Shown here one piece after another: positions 1 through 10,850 of a stretch of 64,000 nt of DNA. The notes beneath the pieces are model-generated. The model was not told the DNA's origin, searched no databases, and saw nothing but the letters and a program-made list of their open reading frames with translations. This DNA is from Dipteris shenzhenensis (lineage: Eukaryota > Polypodiophyta > Polypodiopsida > Gleicheniales). Position 1 is the stretch's first letter, and every line of letters begins with the position of its first letter. The position numbers were made by a program, and so were the translations under genes. The DNA lies in NCBI GenBank assembly GCA_047967505.1, contig CM106541.1; one strand, 5' to 3'.

Positions 1-132
1 GAAGAGGGAAAGGAAAGAGGAAAAAAGAGGGAAAGAAAGAGAGAAGAAGAGGGAAAGGAAAGAGGGAAAGAGAGAAGAAGAGGGAAAGCAAAGAGGGAAA
101 AAGAGAAAAAGAGAGAAGAAGAGGGAAAGAAA
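1..132. repeat. Polypurine low-complexity tract (left remnant of CACTA-1)
   Basis: Nearly pure purine on the plus strand, built from GAAGAGGGAAAGG-like units. The same kind of tract resumes at 13276, directly beyond the right end of the 13-kb transposon. In CACTA-2 an equivalent tract (52180-52378) sits just before the same conserved palindrome. I therefore read 1-132 and 13276-13410 as one CACTA-1 tract split by the later insertion. Confidence 0.8.
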
Positions 133-137
133 GGGAA

Positions 138-160
138 GTAGCAAGCTAAGGGTGTCCACT
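138..160 (+). repeat. Left terminal inverted repeat of the 13-kb transposon
   Basis: The first 20 bases are GTAGCAAGCTAAGGGTGTCC, then ACT. The 23 bases are the exact reverse complement of 13248-13270. Outside lies purine microsatellite; inside lies unrelated A/T-rich DNA. Confidence 0.88.
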
Positions 161-1430
161 TTTTGTTCACTCCCCAATCCTTATGAGGTGGAAAAACAAG
201 CTTTTTAGCACACAAAAATGCAAATCTCACCTACTTCCCTATGGATCTAGTCTTTGAATTCTTCTGACACAACATCACACTTGCTATTGTGCACACAATC
301 GTATAGTCTGATCGAAAATTCGATGCACACACATAAAATTTCTTTGTGTCACATGGCATGGTTCCAGGGTGGTCACACGTTTGTCACGAACAGAGAGTGT
401 CATATTAAATTCTAAATTTCTCACTCATTTTAGATTGAATGTTATTGAAACTTTGTAAGTAGTCTCTTTGCATCATGTAGAGCTTAACTTGATTTATTTG
501 TAATTTTTTGAATGATTTATCTAATTATAAATAATTATTTATAATAAATAAAGTCATAAAATACATGCATTTTAGTAGCACACCACATTTTTTTAGTATT
601 TTGAATAATTATGCAAATCCAATTGGGTGGAAGGTTAGTAGGCACATAAGGGTGTGTGGTTGAATCATCAAATCCCAAATCCAACGGTTAGATTTAGGAA
701 GATTGAAGTTTAATTTTTACTTTTACTCCTTTAAGGATCAACAAAGAATATTAAAAATAAATCTAGTAATTCTCAAACATAACCAAACATTTCAAAAATG
801 TCAATATTTTTAGTCCTCTGCATGATGAATAAGAGGAAAAAATTTTGGTTAAATTTGAGTAAGGGAAACGTACGATATGGCCTCCAACAGTTAAATCTCC
901 CTTTTGTGGGGGAAAAAGGGCCACCCAAGCCTAATACCAAGACAAGGTCGGCTTGGTATTAGGCTTGGTGAGGTAGGCTAGGAGCATCACCGACCCTAGT
1001 GGCAAGCCTTGGAGTCTGCATGCTGCCCATGTGGAAGGCTGAGTCATCAAAACCATGCCACGTTGTTAGACCACGTGGTGCCATCTCATCAAGGAGATGT
1101 GACATCACTCCTTGCCATGTCACCTTACATACCACACGTGCTGCCACATGTGCCACCTCATCATTCCACATCATGAGCCATGTGATCACACAATGCCACC
1201 TTGGCATACCTCCTCAACCTTGCCATGTCACCAATCCCTCCATCTCAATTTGCCGTGTCAATCTACCACCTCATGAATGCCAATTCATCATGCCACATCA
1301 CCTTTCAATGTCATGGAAGAGACTATATTACCACATCATGACCATGCAGGAAGAGACTATATTACCACATCATGACCATGCATGGTGCCACATCAACTAG
1401 ATTTATACACATGACGATGTGCGAGGCATA
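161..1430. other. Non-coding left flank of the 13-kb transposon
   Basis: No coding frame is supported. 161-900 is A/T-rich and unique looking. 940-970 carries a short GCTTGGTATTAGGC direct repeat. 1000-1400 is dominated by diverged short repeats on the theme TGCCACATCA / GCCATGTCACC, with one near-exact duplication (GAAGAGACTATATTACCACA, at 1315 and 1350). The short open frames over this stretch follow from that repeat and lack family features. Confidence 0.6.
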
Positions 1431-1435
1431 CAATA

Positions 1436-1600
1436 CCTCGATCGAGGTATATGACCTGGGTGAGGCATACAATACCTCCATCGAGGTATGTGACCGAGGA
1501 CACCTAGGGATACCTCGATCGAGGTTCATACATGCGTAATGCACTGAATACCTCGATCGAGGTATAAGGTCTGATCGAGGGTCTGATCGAGGTATATGAT
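1436..1600. repeat. Left subterminal palindrome array (TACCTCGATCGAGGTA)
   Basis: At least four full or near copies of the palindrome ATACCTCGATCGAGGTAT occur (about 1436, 1472, 1511, 1549), followed by half-sites near 1572-1596. The same palindrome forms a larger array just inside the right end (12510-13185). Clustered subterminal motifs at both ends are the usual arrangement of transposase binding sites in class II elements. Binding itself is inference. Confidence 0.85.
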
Positions 1601-1850
1601 CAGGGCTCTGGGCATAGCAAACCTCTCCACCAAAACTTAGCCAATTAGTATCAATCTTAGAACCAAAACTTAGCCAATTAGTTTCAATCTTAGCACCTCC
1701 ACCAATAATAATGAAGAGCAATCTAAGAGCAATCTAGTGGATGAGTTGAGGCTCTCTATAAGACACCACGTTTTGGTTCATTTCACCCATTCTTAGCCAT
1801 TCTTGCCTCCTCATCACTTTGTCACACCTTCCATCCTACTTTCATTGAGA

Positions 1851-4774
1851 ATGGGTTCTCAAAGCCGTAGAGCTAGTAGACGTGAAAGATGTAGGAACCC
1901 CCCCCCAAATCTCATTGACGAGGAGCGCAAGCAGAAGGCTCGTGAGCACAAGAGAGCCTCTAGAGCTTGAGCTCGCGCTGCCACCATTGATCCACCTCCA
2001 GCTCTACCTCTACATCCCACCTCCACTCCCACCTCCACCCCCACCCCCACCTCCATTGTCCCCCCATCCTCATCCGCTCCCCTACCTCTAGCCTCCGCCC
2101 TTCCCCTAGCCACCTACATTTTGGCCTCCACCTCTACCTCTTCCCCCTCCACCCTCCCCCCTCCCCCTCCCCCTCCCCCTCCCCTCGCTCCGCTTGGCGC
2201 CTCCCTTCCCCCATCCACCCTACCATCTCCCATTGATCCCCTTGCCCCACCTTGTAGCAGCAGTGTTGCTTCACGACGTGACTTGCCGAAGTGCACTATC
2301 CGTCATCGTACTAGCAAGATTGTGCAGTCTTTTTTTTGTGACCTCACGCCAGCTTCACAGTCTTCTCTTCTCATGTCCCTGATTGATCACCTTGACTTGG
2401 TAGAGTGTAGGAGGCTTGCTGGTCTTGGTGCACGTAGAGATAGGGTTGTATCTAGCGAGGTCCTTAGTAGTGTTCGACGTTCCTATGCTTCTATTAAGCA
2501 TAGGAACTCCAGTGATGCCTTGGTAGCACGTCGTGCTATTGTGGCTGCCATTAGTAGACCTCATATGTGCGTACCGCTTCACGTCTTCTTCAGATTGCAC
2601 CGCGCACATTGCGAGCAGGCATCATTAGGAGGCAGAGTCTAGAGGATAGTGAGACTGATGCTCTTTGGGATTTGAGTGGTCGTGCACCTCGCAGCGATCG
2701 ATTGTTGGATGATTCCACTAGGTCCTTCATACAACAGTTTTGGGAGGAGCATTGCAGAGCATCCCCGGTGTTCAAGAAGGCATTGCGGAAGAGGGTGTCA
2801 GGCAGTGTGTACATTGAGCATGGTGCATGTTTTTTGGAGTGTACCCAGAATGAGTTGTACACTCGGTTTGTAGAGGCGCACCCGGAGTTCAAGATTGGGC
2901 AGAGGTCATTTGAGCGATGTAGACCATGTTTGTGCGATGCTCTCAGGAGCGTGACACATGCTGTTGTCGCTACCATGTGGATTTTGGATTGATGTATGAC
3001 GTATTCCGTTCCCTTGATGGTCATAGGGGAGTGGTTCCTACTAGCCCTCGCGACATCATTCATTCCATATTGTGTACACGAGATGGTGATGCTTTATTCC
3101 ACTCCCTTGATTGTGTGGAAGGCACGTATACTTTGTGTGGTGACTTTGTAGAGTGCCACGAGTTGCACTAGATACTTGTGATGTGCAAATGGTGCGTTGG
3201 CAGTAGTATGAGTACTGTACCTTGACATTAGATGGTGGTGCACAGTCGAGGAGGTTGCAGCTTGTGGGGAAGGAGACACCACGTGTTGTATTCATTGACA
3301 GTTTTCGAGGGAAGCTGTACCGCTACATACGCCACTCGCACACTATGAAATGGGAGGATCGTCAGTTTGGTGCATGTTTGAGGACATTTCCTATAGGGGT
3401 GGTTGTCTCAGTGGTGGACTTTGTAGAGAATTACACCTTTGAACCACAGCATGAGATCCAATCGGAGTATTATTTCTCCGAACAGGTGACGTGTGATTGA
3501 GTATTGACTTTTTCCCCGCCTCATTATATTGAATTATTTCAATAGTCATATTTTTTTTCAATGCCATATTGCAAGTTGCTATATTTGTGCACATTAGCTA
3601 TCGTCATGCACAGGCTCATGTGGATGGCATTTATAGCACCATGGACTCACACGTCATTGTGCGAGAGTATCACTTCTACATTAGTGATGATCGATCGCAT
3701 GATGCCCATTTTGTGCAGCATTGCTTCACTTTGCATGATAGTTTCTTGAGGGATCATGGTGTCACATGGCAGCGGCGCTGGATCTAGTCAGACGGTTGCG
3801 GTGGTCAGTTCAAATCCGCTAGACAGTTTTATTGGTTCTGCAGATGGCATCGTGAGACAGGCATTCCGATTACATGGAGCTACTTCGAGACAGGGTACGG
3901 TAAGGGGAGAGCACGATGGTGCAGGTGCTTGCGTGAAGCGTGCTTGCGTCGATACCAGTTGCGTCACAGTGCCGATCGCTTCAAGGATGCACATGATGTG
4001 GTGCGATGGTGCAGCCAGTACTTATCCACTAGTGCTACCTCCTCATTTCAGTCGCGTGACGATAGGGTGGTGAGCCGGTATTTTTGGTGCATGGACATTG
4101 GGAGTCTTGATCGGTCTAGGCCTTTTGATTGTCATTTTGTGCCTGGCACTCTTGATTTCCATTCCATCAGGAGCATAGGTGAGTCTCACCCCACGATCTT
4201 TTCTCGACGGTTTGCATGTTTTTGCTATGCATGCATTGATGATGATTGGGGAGGGTGCTCCATGATACCATGGGCCGATCCATGGGTACGGCGAGTGCTT
4301 TCTCCCTTCCAGCCTTGGGAGGAGGTACATGATGATCAGGATGCGGGATTCAGTTCCTCTAGAGATTATGACCAGCTTACAGATATTTTGCATATTGGTG
4401 ATATCTTCGCGGTTATTGCTTCGGAGGGCAATGAGGAGGGTGTGGATTATTACTTGTTGCGATGCTCTATGCTGAAGAGTGTGTTGAATGAGGATACAGT
4501 GGATGGGCATGGGATGCACTTCAATGCTCATAGCATGATCGTAGATGGCCACTATTTTCAACAGATACAGAGGCGTGGTCGCTATATTGAGTTCCAGGAG
4601 TACATGGCGGATCAGGAGGCATACATGTATTCTCATCTTGTTGTTGGGATCAAGATTACTTTGAGTCGTGTTCGCACTCGCAAGGCGACGTCCACTCCAC
4701 GATGGCGCCTTGCAGTGGCAGATCACGAGAGCATACTTGCAACTATTAGCATGAGAGATGATCCTGAGAAGTAG
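1851..4774 (+). pseudogene. Decayed DDE transposase of the 13-kb transposon
   Basis: Catalyses transposition if intact, acting in the nucleus on the terminal repeats. Reading starts at ATG 1851 (MGSQSRRASRRERC), 250 bp inside the left palindrome array, with a basic then Pro-rich N-terminus. Downstream pieces lie in different frames: a helical region (2280-2590), CCCRYHVDF near 2960, VVSVVDFVENY and EIQSEYY (3400-3470), SDGCGGQFKS (3788), GEHDGAGACVKR (3907), and a long C-terminal frame to 4774. The Asp of VVDF (3417), the Asp of SDG (3791) and the Glu of GEH (3909) are candidate catalytic residues. In-frame stops lie at 1968 (TGA) and 3785 (TAG, where the family has Trp). There are at least four frame changes, one of which (3485-3575) may be an intron. 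The match to the DGxGGQFK...HGKGxxDGxGxxVKR transposase-like family is from memory; I do not name a superfamily. Confidence 0.72.
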
Positions 4775-5150
4775 CACATTACATATCATATTTTTTGGGA
4801 TCATCAGTTGATCAGATTGATTTTTATTGGGTATCACTAGTTGATTACACTTTTTTGTATTCGATATGTATAGGCTCAATGTGTGACCGTACCATTGTAA
4901 TTTTCATGGACTCATATTTTGTATTTCACTATGATGGCTGTATACACGTTCATACACATCATTGTATTAGATTCTATTTTTTACATGATGTCCGATGTCT
5001 TCTCAATGGGATTTGTTGTGTTTGTAAAACAAAAAATTGTTTATTAGTAGTAATGTTGTAATTTGTTTTGTGCTTTAGGACATTTTAAAAACATGACTAA
5101 GAAAATTCGCACACATACTAACGAAATACGCGTGTGGACTTACTTGTTGG
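4775..5150. other. Transposase 3' flank, non-coding
   Basis: A/T-rich sequence between the last transposase stop and the 187-bp satellite. It should hold the transposase 3' UTR, but I see no clear polyadenylation cluster or gene. Confidence 0.4.
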
Positions 5151-6365
5151 GGATAAAACTTCGCACGACTCTTAGGCCACCCTAGACATACATCCACGCG
5201 AGATTTGGTCTGAACTGATTTGGTATGCGCCACGTGGAAGATACAATGCGTACATTTTTACAATCCCTACTAGCATGACTACGTATGAGCTATGGTGCAT
5301 GTACTAACGAAATACGCGTGTGGACTTATCTGTTGGGAATGAAACTTCGCATGACTCTTAGGCCACCCTAGACATACATCCATGCAAGATTTGGTCTCCA
5401 ACTTATTTGGTATGCACCACGTGAAAGGTATAATGCGTACATTTTTACAATCCCTACTAGCACGACTACGTGTGAAAAATGGCGCACGTACTAACCAAAT
5501 ATGCATGTGGACTTATCTGTTAGAGATTAAACTTTGCACGGCTCTTAAGCTACTGTAGATGTACATCCACGCAAGATTTGGTGCCCAACTCATTTGGTAT
5601 GCGCCACGTGGAAGGACAGCTGCGTACATTTTTACAATCCCTACTAGCACGACTACGTATGCAAAATGGCACACATACTAATGAAATATGCACATGGACT
5701 TATCTGTTGGGGACGAAACTTCACACGCCTCTTAGGCCACCCTAGACATACATCCACGCAAGATTTGGTCTCCAACTTATTTGGTATGCGCCACATGGAA
5801 GGTATAATTCGTACATTTTTACAATCCCTACTAGCACGACTACGTGTGAAAAATGGCGCACGTACTAACCAAATATGCATGTGGACTTATCTGTTGGAGA
5901 TTAAACTTTGCACGGCTCTTAGGCTACCGTAGACGTACATCCACGGAAGATTTGGTGCCCAACTAATTTGGTATGCGCCACGTGGAAGGACAGCTGCGTA
6001 CATTTTTACAATCCCTACTAGCACGACTACGTATGAAAAATGGCACACATACTAATGAAATATGCACGTGGACTTATCTGTTGGGGATGAAACTTCACAC
6101 GGCTCTTAGGCTACCCTAGACATACATCCACGCAAGATTTGGTGCCCAACTGATTTGGTATGCGCCACGTGGAAGGACAAATGCGTACATTTTTACAATC
6201 CCTACTAGCATGACTACGTGTGAAAAATGGTGCACGTACTAATGAAATATGCACGTGGACTTATCTCTTGGAGATAAAACTTTGCACCGCTCTTAGGCTG
6301 CCATAGACGTACATCCACGCAAGATTTGGTCTCCAACTGATTTGGTTTGCGCCACGTAGAAGCAA
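5150..6365. repeat. 187-bp tandem satellite
   Basis: The marker ACTACGT recurs at 5278, 5465, 5652, 5839, 6026 and 6213, an exact 187-bp spacing five times running. Each unit contains a CTTAGGC..CCTAGAC segment, CCACGCAAGATTTGGT, GCGCCACGTGGAAGG and TTTTTACAATCCCTACTAGC. Alternate units share CGTATG or CGTGTG after the marker, so the array may be organised as a 374-bp dimer. No coding potential is credible. Confidence 0.92.
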
Positions 6366-7370
6366 TCCCTACTAGCACGACTAAACCCTAAACCCTAAAC
6401 CCTAAACCCTAAACCCTGAACCCTAAATCCTAAACCCTGTTGGGGACGAAACTTCACACGCCTCTTAGGCTACCCTAGACGTACATCCATGCAAGATTTG
6501 GTCTCCAACTGATTTGGTTTGTGCCACGTAGAAGCAATCCCTACTAGCACGACTAAACCCTAAACCCTAAACCCTACACCCTGAACCCTAAATCCTAAAC
6601 CCTGTTAGGGACGAAACTTCACACGCCTCTTAGGCTACCCTAGACGTACATCCACGCAAGATTTGGTCTCCAACTGATTTGGTTTGTGCCATGTAGAAGG
6701 AATCCCTACTAGCACGACTAAACCCTAAACCCTAAACCCTAAACCCTAAACCTTGAACCCTAAATCCTAAACCCTATTGGGGATGAAACTTTACATGCCT
6801 CTTAGGCTACCCTAGATGTACATCCATGCAAGATTTGGTCTCCAACTGATTTGGTTTGCGCCACATAGAAGCAATCCCTACTAGCACGACTAAACCCTAA
6901 ACCCTAAACCCTGAACCCTAAATCCTAAACCCTGTTGGGGACGAAACTTCACACGCCTCTTAGGCTACCCTAGACGTACATCCACACAAGATTTGGTCTC
7001 CAACTGATTTGGTTTGCGCCACGTAGAAGGAATCCCTACTAGCGCGACTAAACCCTAAACCCTGAACCCTGAACCCTAAATCCTAAACCCTATTGGGGAC
7101 GAGACTTCACACGCCTCTTAGGCTACCCTAGATGTACATCCATGCAAGATTTGGTCTCCAACTGATTTGGTTTGCGCCACGTAGAAGCAATCCCTACTAG
7201 CACGACTAAACCCTAAACCCTAAACCCTGAATCCTAAATCCTAAACCCTGTTGCGGACGAAACTTCACACGCTTCTTAGGCTACCCTAGACGTACATCCA
7301 TGCAACATTTGGTCTCCAACTGATCTGGTTTGCGCCACGTGGAAGGTATAATGCATACATTTTTGCAAGC
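6366..7370. repeat. Composite satellite with embedded CCCTAAA telomere-type repeats
   Basis: Shortened versions of the 187-bp unit alternate with runs of CCCTAAA and variants (CCCTGAA, CCTAAAT). The junction GACTAAACCC recurs at about 6379, 6551, 6716, 6888, 7046 and 7204, giving periods of 172, 165, 172, 158 and 158. These differ by multiples of 7, so unit length varies through the number of 7-bp repeats. It lies inside a transposon far from any sequence end, so it is interstitial. Confidence 0.9.
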
Positions 7371-7970
7371 ACCTTTTCAATGCTTAATGTTTACAATTAC
7401 GACACACGGCATTATTTTTAAAATACATTATGTATTAGATGTGTGAATTGAGATATTTGAAATTCAAAATCATACTCTTAATTTTTAATACGCACATGGG
7501 GATGAAACTTCGCACGGCTCTTAGGTTTAGTGTAATAATTGCAAGCATTGATATATACGAAATTCAATATGATATTCAAAATGATAAAGTTGGAACTTGA
7601 ACACTTTTTCAATGCTTAATGTTTACAATTACTTCGCATGGCATTCTTTTTTAAATACCTTATGTATTAGATGTGTGAATTGAGATATTCGAAATTCAAA
7701 ATCATACTCCTAATTTTAAATGTTTATGTTACATTTAAACAAACTATAAACTGAGATAAACTGAGATAAACAAAGTGTGAAGAACATCATGAAAGTACGA
7801 AAATGCTCATACATCATAAAAGTGGGAACAATATCATGAGAGTACCAAAATAAATCTGTACATCATCATCATCATGCTGCAAAAGTGCATCCCTATACAA
7901 GAAACGTGTGAAGCCTAAACAATCAATCTAAATCCGAATCTGATAGCTCTACATATGATCCTCTAGTGGA
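7371..7970. other. Non-coding spacer with a diverged direct repeat
   Basis: A/T-rich. Two copies of a segment containing TCAATGCTTAATGTTTACAA (near 7378 and 7608), followed by GTATTAGATGTGTGAATTGA, indicate a diverged direct repeat of roughly 230 bp spacing. It probably includes the 3' UTR of the minus-strand RING gene. No gene seen. Confidence 0.5.
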
Positions 7971-7973
7971 ACA

Positions 7974-9896
7974 CTAACGTGGCTCCTGTATGACCCACTG
8001 CCCAACCGTCCGCTGTGTGCCCTCAGGCAAAGCCGGCTCAGATGGGCCAGCCTCATCACCTGCATGAGATGGGCCAGCCTCATCCTGATGAAGAGGAGGG
8101 CATGCTGCATGCACCACCGCTGCCATCTCTGCCTCCCTCGCCTCCTCTATGTACGCGTGTCTCAACTCCCATAGCCGTGCATCTGTGAATACTCGTGCCT
8201 CAAATCCAGCATGAGTAATCGTCTCTACATGTGAAAGACGCTGGTCTCGGCCCCGCCCTAGCTGCTGCTCCACCCACTACTGCAATGATGTCTGTAGCTC
8301 TGCCTCTCGCTCAATCCGGCGTGCCTCCTCCGCTCGTGCCTCATCACCTGGCATGAAATCACCATACGAAAAGCATCGTGGAATGCATGCTGCAACCACC
8401 GATGTATCAGCACCCTCCTGCATCAGCAACGCTCTCTGTGCCTCCTCCCTGTAGTGCTCTGTCAGGACTACGCGGGCGAATGGATCAATGGCCTGACGAT
8501 GACTAGGATATAGATCATCCATGCCTAGTCCTCTGTATGTCGCCACATCAATGTCAGCAAAGCATACAGGGCACACTGATCGTGCCACCATGTGGCGGGT
8601 CATGCAATGGAGATGTGCGATGTGGCCGCACCCTAGTCCAAACCACCCTATGGTGTCAAACTCCTCGTGGCAAAGGACACGTGGCAGTAGAAAGCCTGGC
8701 TATGATTGCTACGTCTATGGGTGTCCTAGTCGGCACATCTACAGGAGGAGCGGGGTATAGGGCCATGCTGGGGTCGATCCTATGGCGAGATGGATCACGA
8801 CTAATATGCCTCAACTGCAAAATATAGTGCTCTACACGATGGTATGCTATGCGTGTTCGAATCCTCTACTCCTCCAAATCTATCTGCAATAGTCGTACGC
8901 GAGACTCCATCTCCTGACGCAATAGATGTGCCTGCAATGCAAACATGTCGCGTACATGGTGAGAATTAACAAAAAAACTTCAGTACAAAACATGCTACAA
9001 AAAAATAAACTAACATAATCAAAATAACTAACCTCGTCCCTAGACTTGGCCAACAATGCCTCCAACTCTGCAATCCATGTGTCTAGAGCCTCCAACTCAT
9101 GCTAGGGCAGTGTAGATGTGGGAGGTGGTGTAGATGTGGGAGGCTCCATCAATGATCGAGGTGGGGGAGGTGGAATCGCAATAGATCTCGATAGGGCAGA
9201 GACCATGTGCTGCAAGGATGATGCCACTGAATGAACATCCCCCCTAATCTGTCCTCCCACCGCTTGCAATGCCGGTGTAGGGATGGTGTGCAACTCTGGT
9301 GCCTCGCGTCGACACCCAACACCTGCAATCTGACGCTCCTGACGCCCCATCCTACCACGTCCCGCTCCTGATCCTGGACGGGTACTAAGGTAGTCCACCC
9401 GATGACCAAGCACAAACTCAGCGTATAGCTGCATGGCAAACGACCTGGCTATCTGATGGTTGTGAGGCAATCGACCACCATTCACAGCGAGATATCTCGA
9501 ATAAATGTGTGCTGCTATGATGGGGTGGCTACAACGTAAAATATGCAAGGGGAGCCTTGATCGTGGTCGCGTCGCCTCGGTGTGACCATCCCAAAACATA
9601 TCCTCCAAGGCCTGCCTGTGATGTGACTCACGCTCAAACAACTGTTGAATGGCTCTCCAATCCAAGCCACCACCGTTGATCTCCACCTTAGCCTGTGCCT
9701 GAAAGCTATCCACAACGTCCTCAACTGTGTCCAATCGACCCACAGCCTCAATAACTGAATCCAGACTCGCAACCAAGTGAGGGGGTGCCCTAGCATCCTG
9801 CAGTGCCCTCATCTCAGCTCTCAGCATCTCTATCTGCATACGAATAGTGGTGCTAGAACCTGTGCACTGGTTGGCGCATGCACAAAAAAAACACAT
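7974..9896 (-). pseudogene. Coiled-coil RING-H2 finger protein carried by the 13-kb transposon (decayed)
   Basis: No known product name. Reading right to left, the N-terminal block (9896-9030) is helical and charged, then a GRGRMGRQER basic patch, then Pro-rich. A GTTAGT donor follows near 9030 and an acceptor near 8935 opens MESRVRLLQIDLEE-type coiled coil. A RING-H2 finger lies at 8681-8562: CPL|C, then CGHIAHLHC (C-x-H-x2-H-x2-C) and CPVC. A 2-nt loss falls exactly within the first C-P-L-C, so the first Cys is in one frame and the rest in another. An acidic/basic helical tail ends at 7974. Three in-frame TAG codons (9102, 8866, 8277) each read as former Gln. RING-H2 fingers normally recruit ubiquitin-conjugating enzymes, so an E3 ligase or protein-interaction role for transposition is inference. 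The gene is divergent from the transposase and shares its satellite spacer. The 5' exon beyond 9896 is not identified. Confidence 0.68.
8562..8681 (-). other. RING-H2 zinc-finger domain
   Basis: The eight-ligand pattern C-x2-C-x(14)-C-x-H-x2-H-x2-C-x(10)-C-x2-C can be laid out, allowing for one 2-nt deletion between the first and second Cys codons. The core CGHIAHLHC and the closing CPVC are in one uninterrupted frame. The spacing fits RING-H2 better than RING-HC or PHD. Confidence 0.75.
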
Positions 9897-10850
9897 GGAA
9901 ATTAATATTCTATTTGGGTAATGAAAATAATATTCTATTCAATATGACTTATAATCTATTTACGTAATGAAAACTATTTGTATGTACTCCTTGATGAGGT
10001 AGGATGTCGTTGGGATCATCCTATGCACCTACCGGTAGATGGGCCAAATGTGTGGCTCAATATTAATCAATATAATTAATAATTCTTAATTTTGATTAGA
10101 ATTTTTTCAAACTCTAGTTGTTGCATTTTTAAACTTAGATGTCTCAAATATTTTTTCTTTATATGTTTCCCTTTTTTCACTTTTTATCCAATATGAAACT
10201 TTTCCACATGTGGTGTAAGGACCACAGTCCACTTATGGCCCCTATACTAAGGACAGATAGTGGAGAGGTTTGGTTAATAAGACCTTCTTTGAATGCTTTA
10301 CTGCCTTGGGTTTGCAATAGATATGGAGGAGATAGAAGGATACCTAATACATTACTTTGAACGATACACAAGCAAGGCGCATCTAGTATTTCTCAGACTA
10401 CACATTAAAAAAGAGAGCGGGTTCACACTACAGACCTTTTAAAGCGAGAACTTTGAGAAAATAATTAAGCCTTTTCAATATTATCTGTTTTGGTTGGGCA
10501 ATCCACCTCAACTAGTGGCCATTCCTATAGATCATCACTTGGTTCCCATGCTTGGGGAGAGAGGAGACCTTTGGACAATCATAAATTACGTATGTGTTTT
10601 CGATGCGCTGGTGCATTTACAAGATCCAATTAGCCATATGCTTATGCATCTAACCACTCTAGTGTTGGGGTCTTTGCCCATGTGGTGTGGTGTTTTAGGG
10701 ATAATGCCCATGTGGTGTTTTATACAGCCTACTTACTCTACCTAAATTATGAAACAACTCTTAACCAACTATATAATCTATAATATTCCACATAAATGAT
10801 GATTTTTTAAAAGATGGTTTTGAAGACTAAAATTTAAACGTTTTTTTATT
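9897..10850. other. Interior of the 13-kb transposon with no supported gene
   Basis: Mixed composition. Short frames on the plus strand (10139-10360, 10494-10745) have no motifs, no continuity and no recognised similarity. An upstream exon or promoter of the minus-strand RING gene should lie here but I cannot place it. Confidence 0.45.

Noticed and set aside
124-132. Target-site duplication of the 13-kb element
   Set aside because: The target is GAA/GGA microsatellite, so apparent matches on the two sides have no value.
2114-2296. Gly-rich minus-strand open frames over the transposase N-terminus
   Set aside because: They are the antisense of Pro-rich plus-strand codons.
1851-4774. Assignment of the transposase to the KDZ superfamily because of the Cys-rich CCCRYH segment
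   Set aside because: I cannot line up the full KDZ catalytic pattern; the DGxGGQFK and GEHDGAG motifs point to a different DDE group, so I left it unnamed.
5150-6365. Centromeric satellite
   Set aside because: A few copies of a 187-bp unit inside one transposon do not show centromere identity; genome-wide abundance is unknown.
6366-7370. Chromosome end or telomere because of CCCTAAA runs
   Set aside because: The runs are short, interrupted, repeated within a satellite, and flanked on both sides by transposon sequence.
10139-10745. Short plus-strand open frames between the RING gene and the A/T-rich block
   Set aside because: No recognised domain, no continuity between frames, and no supporting splice structure.
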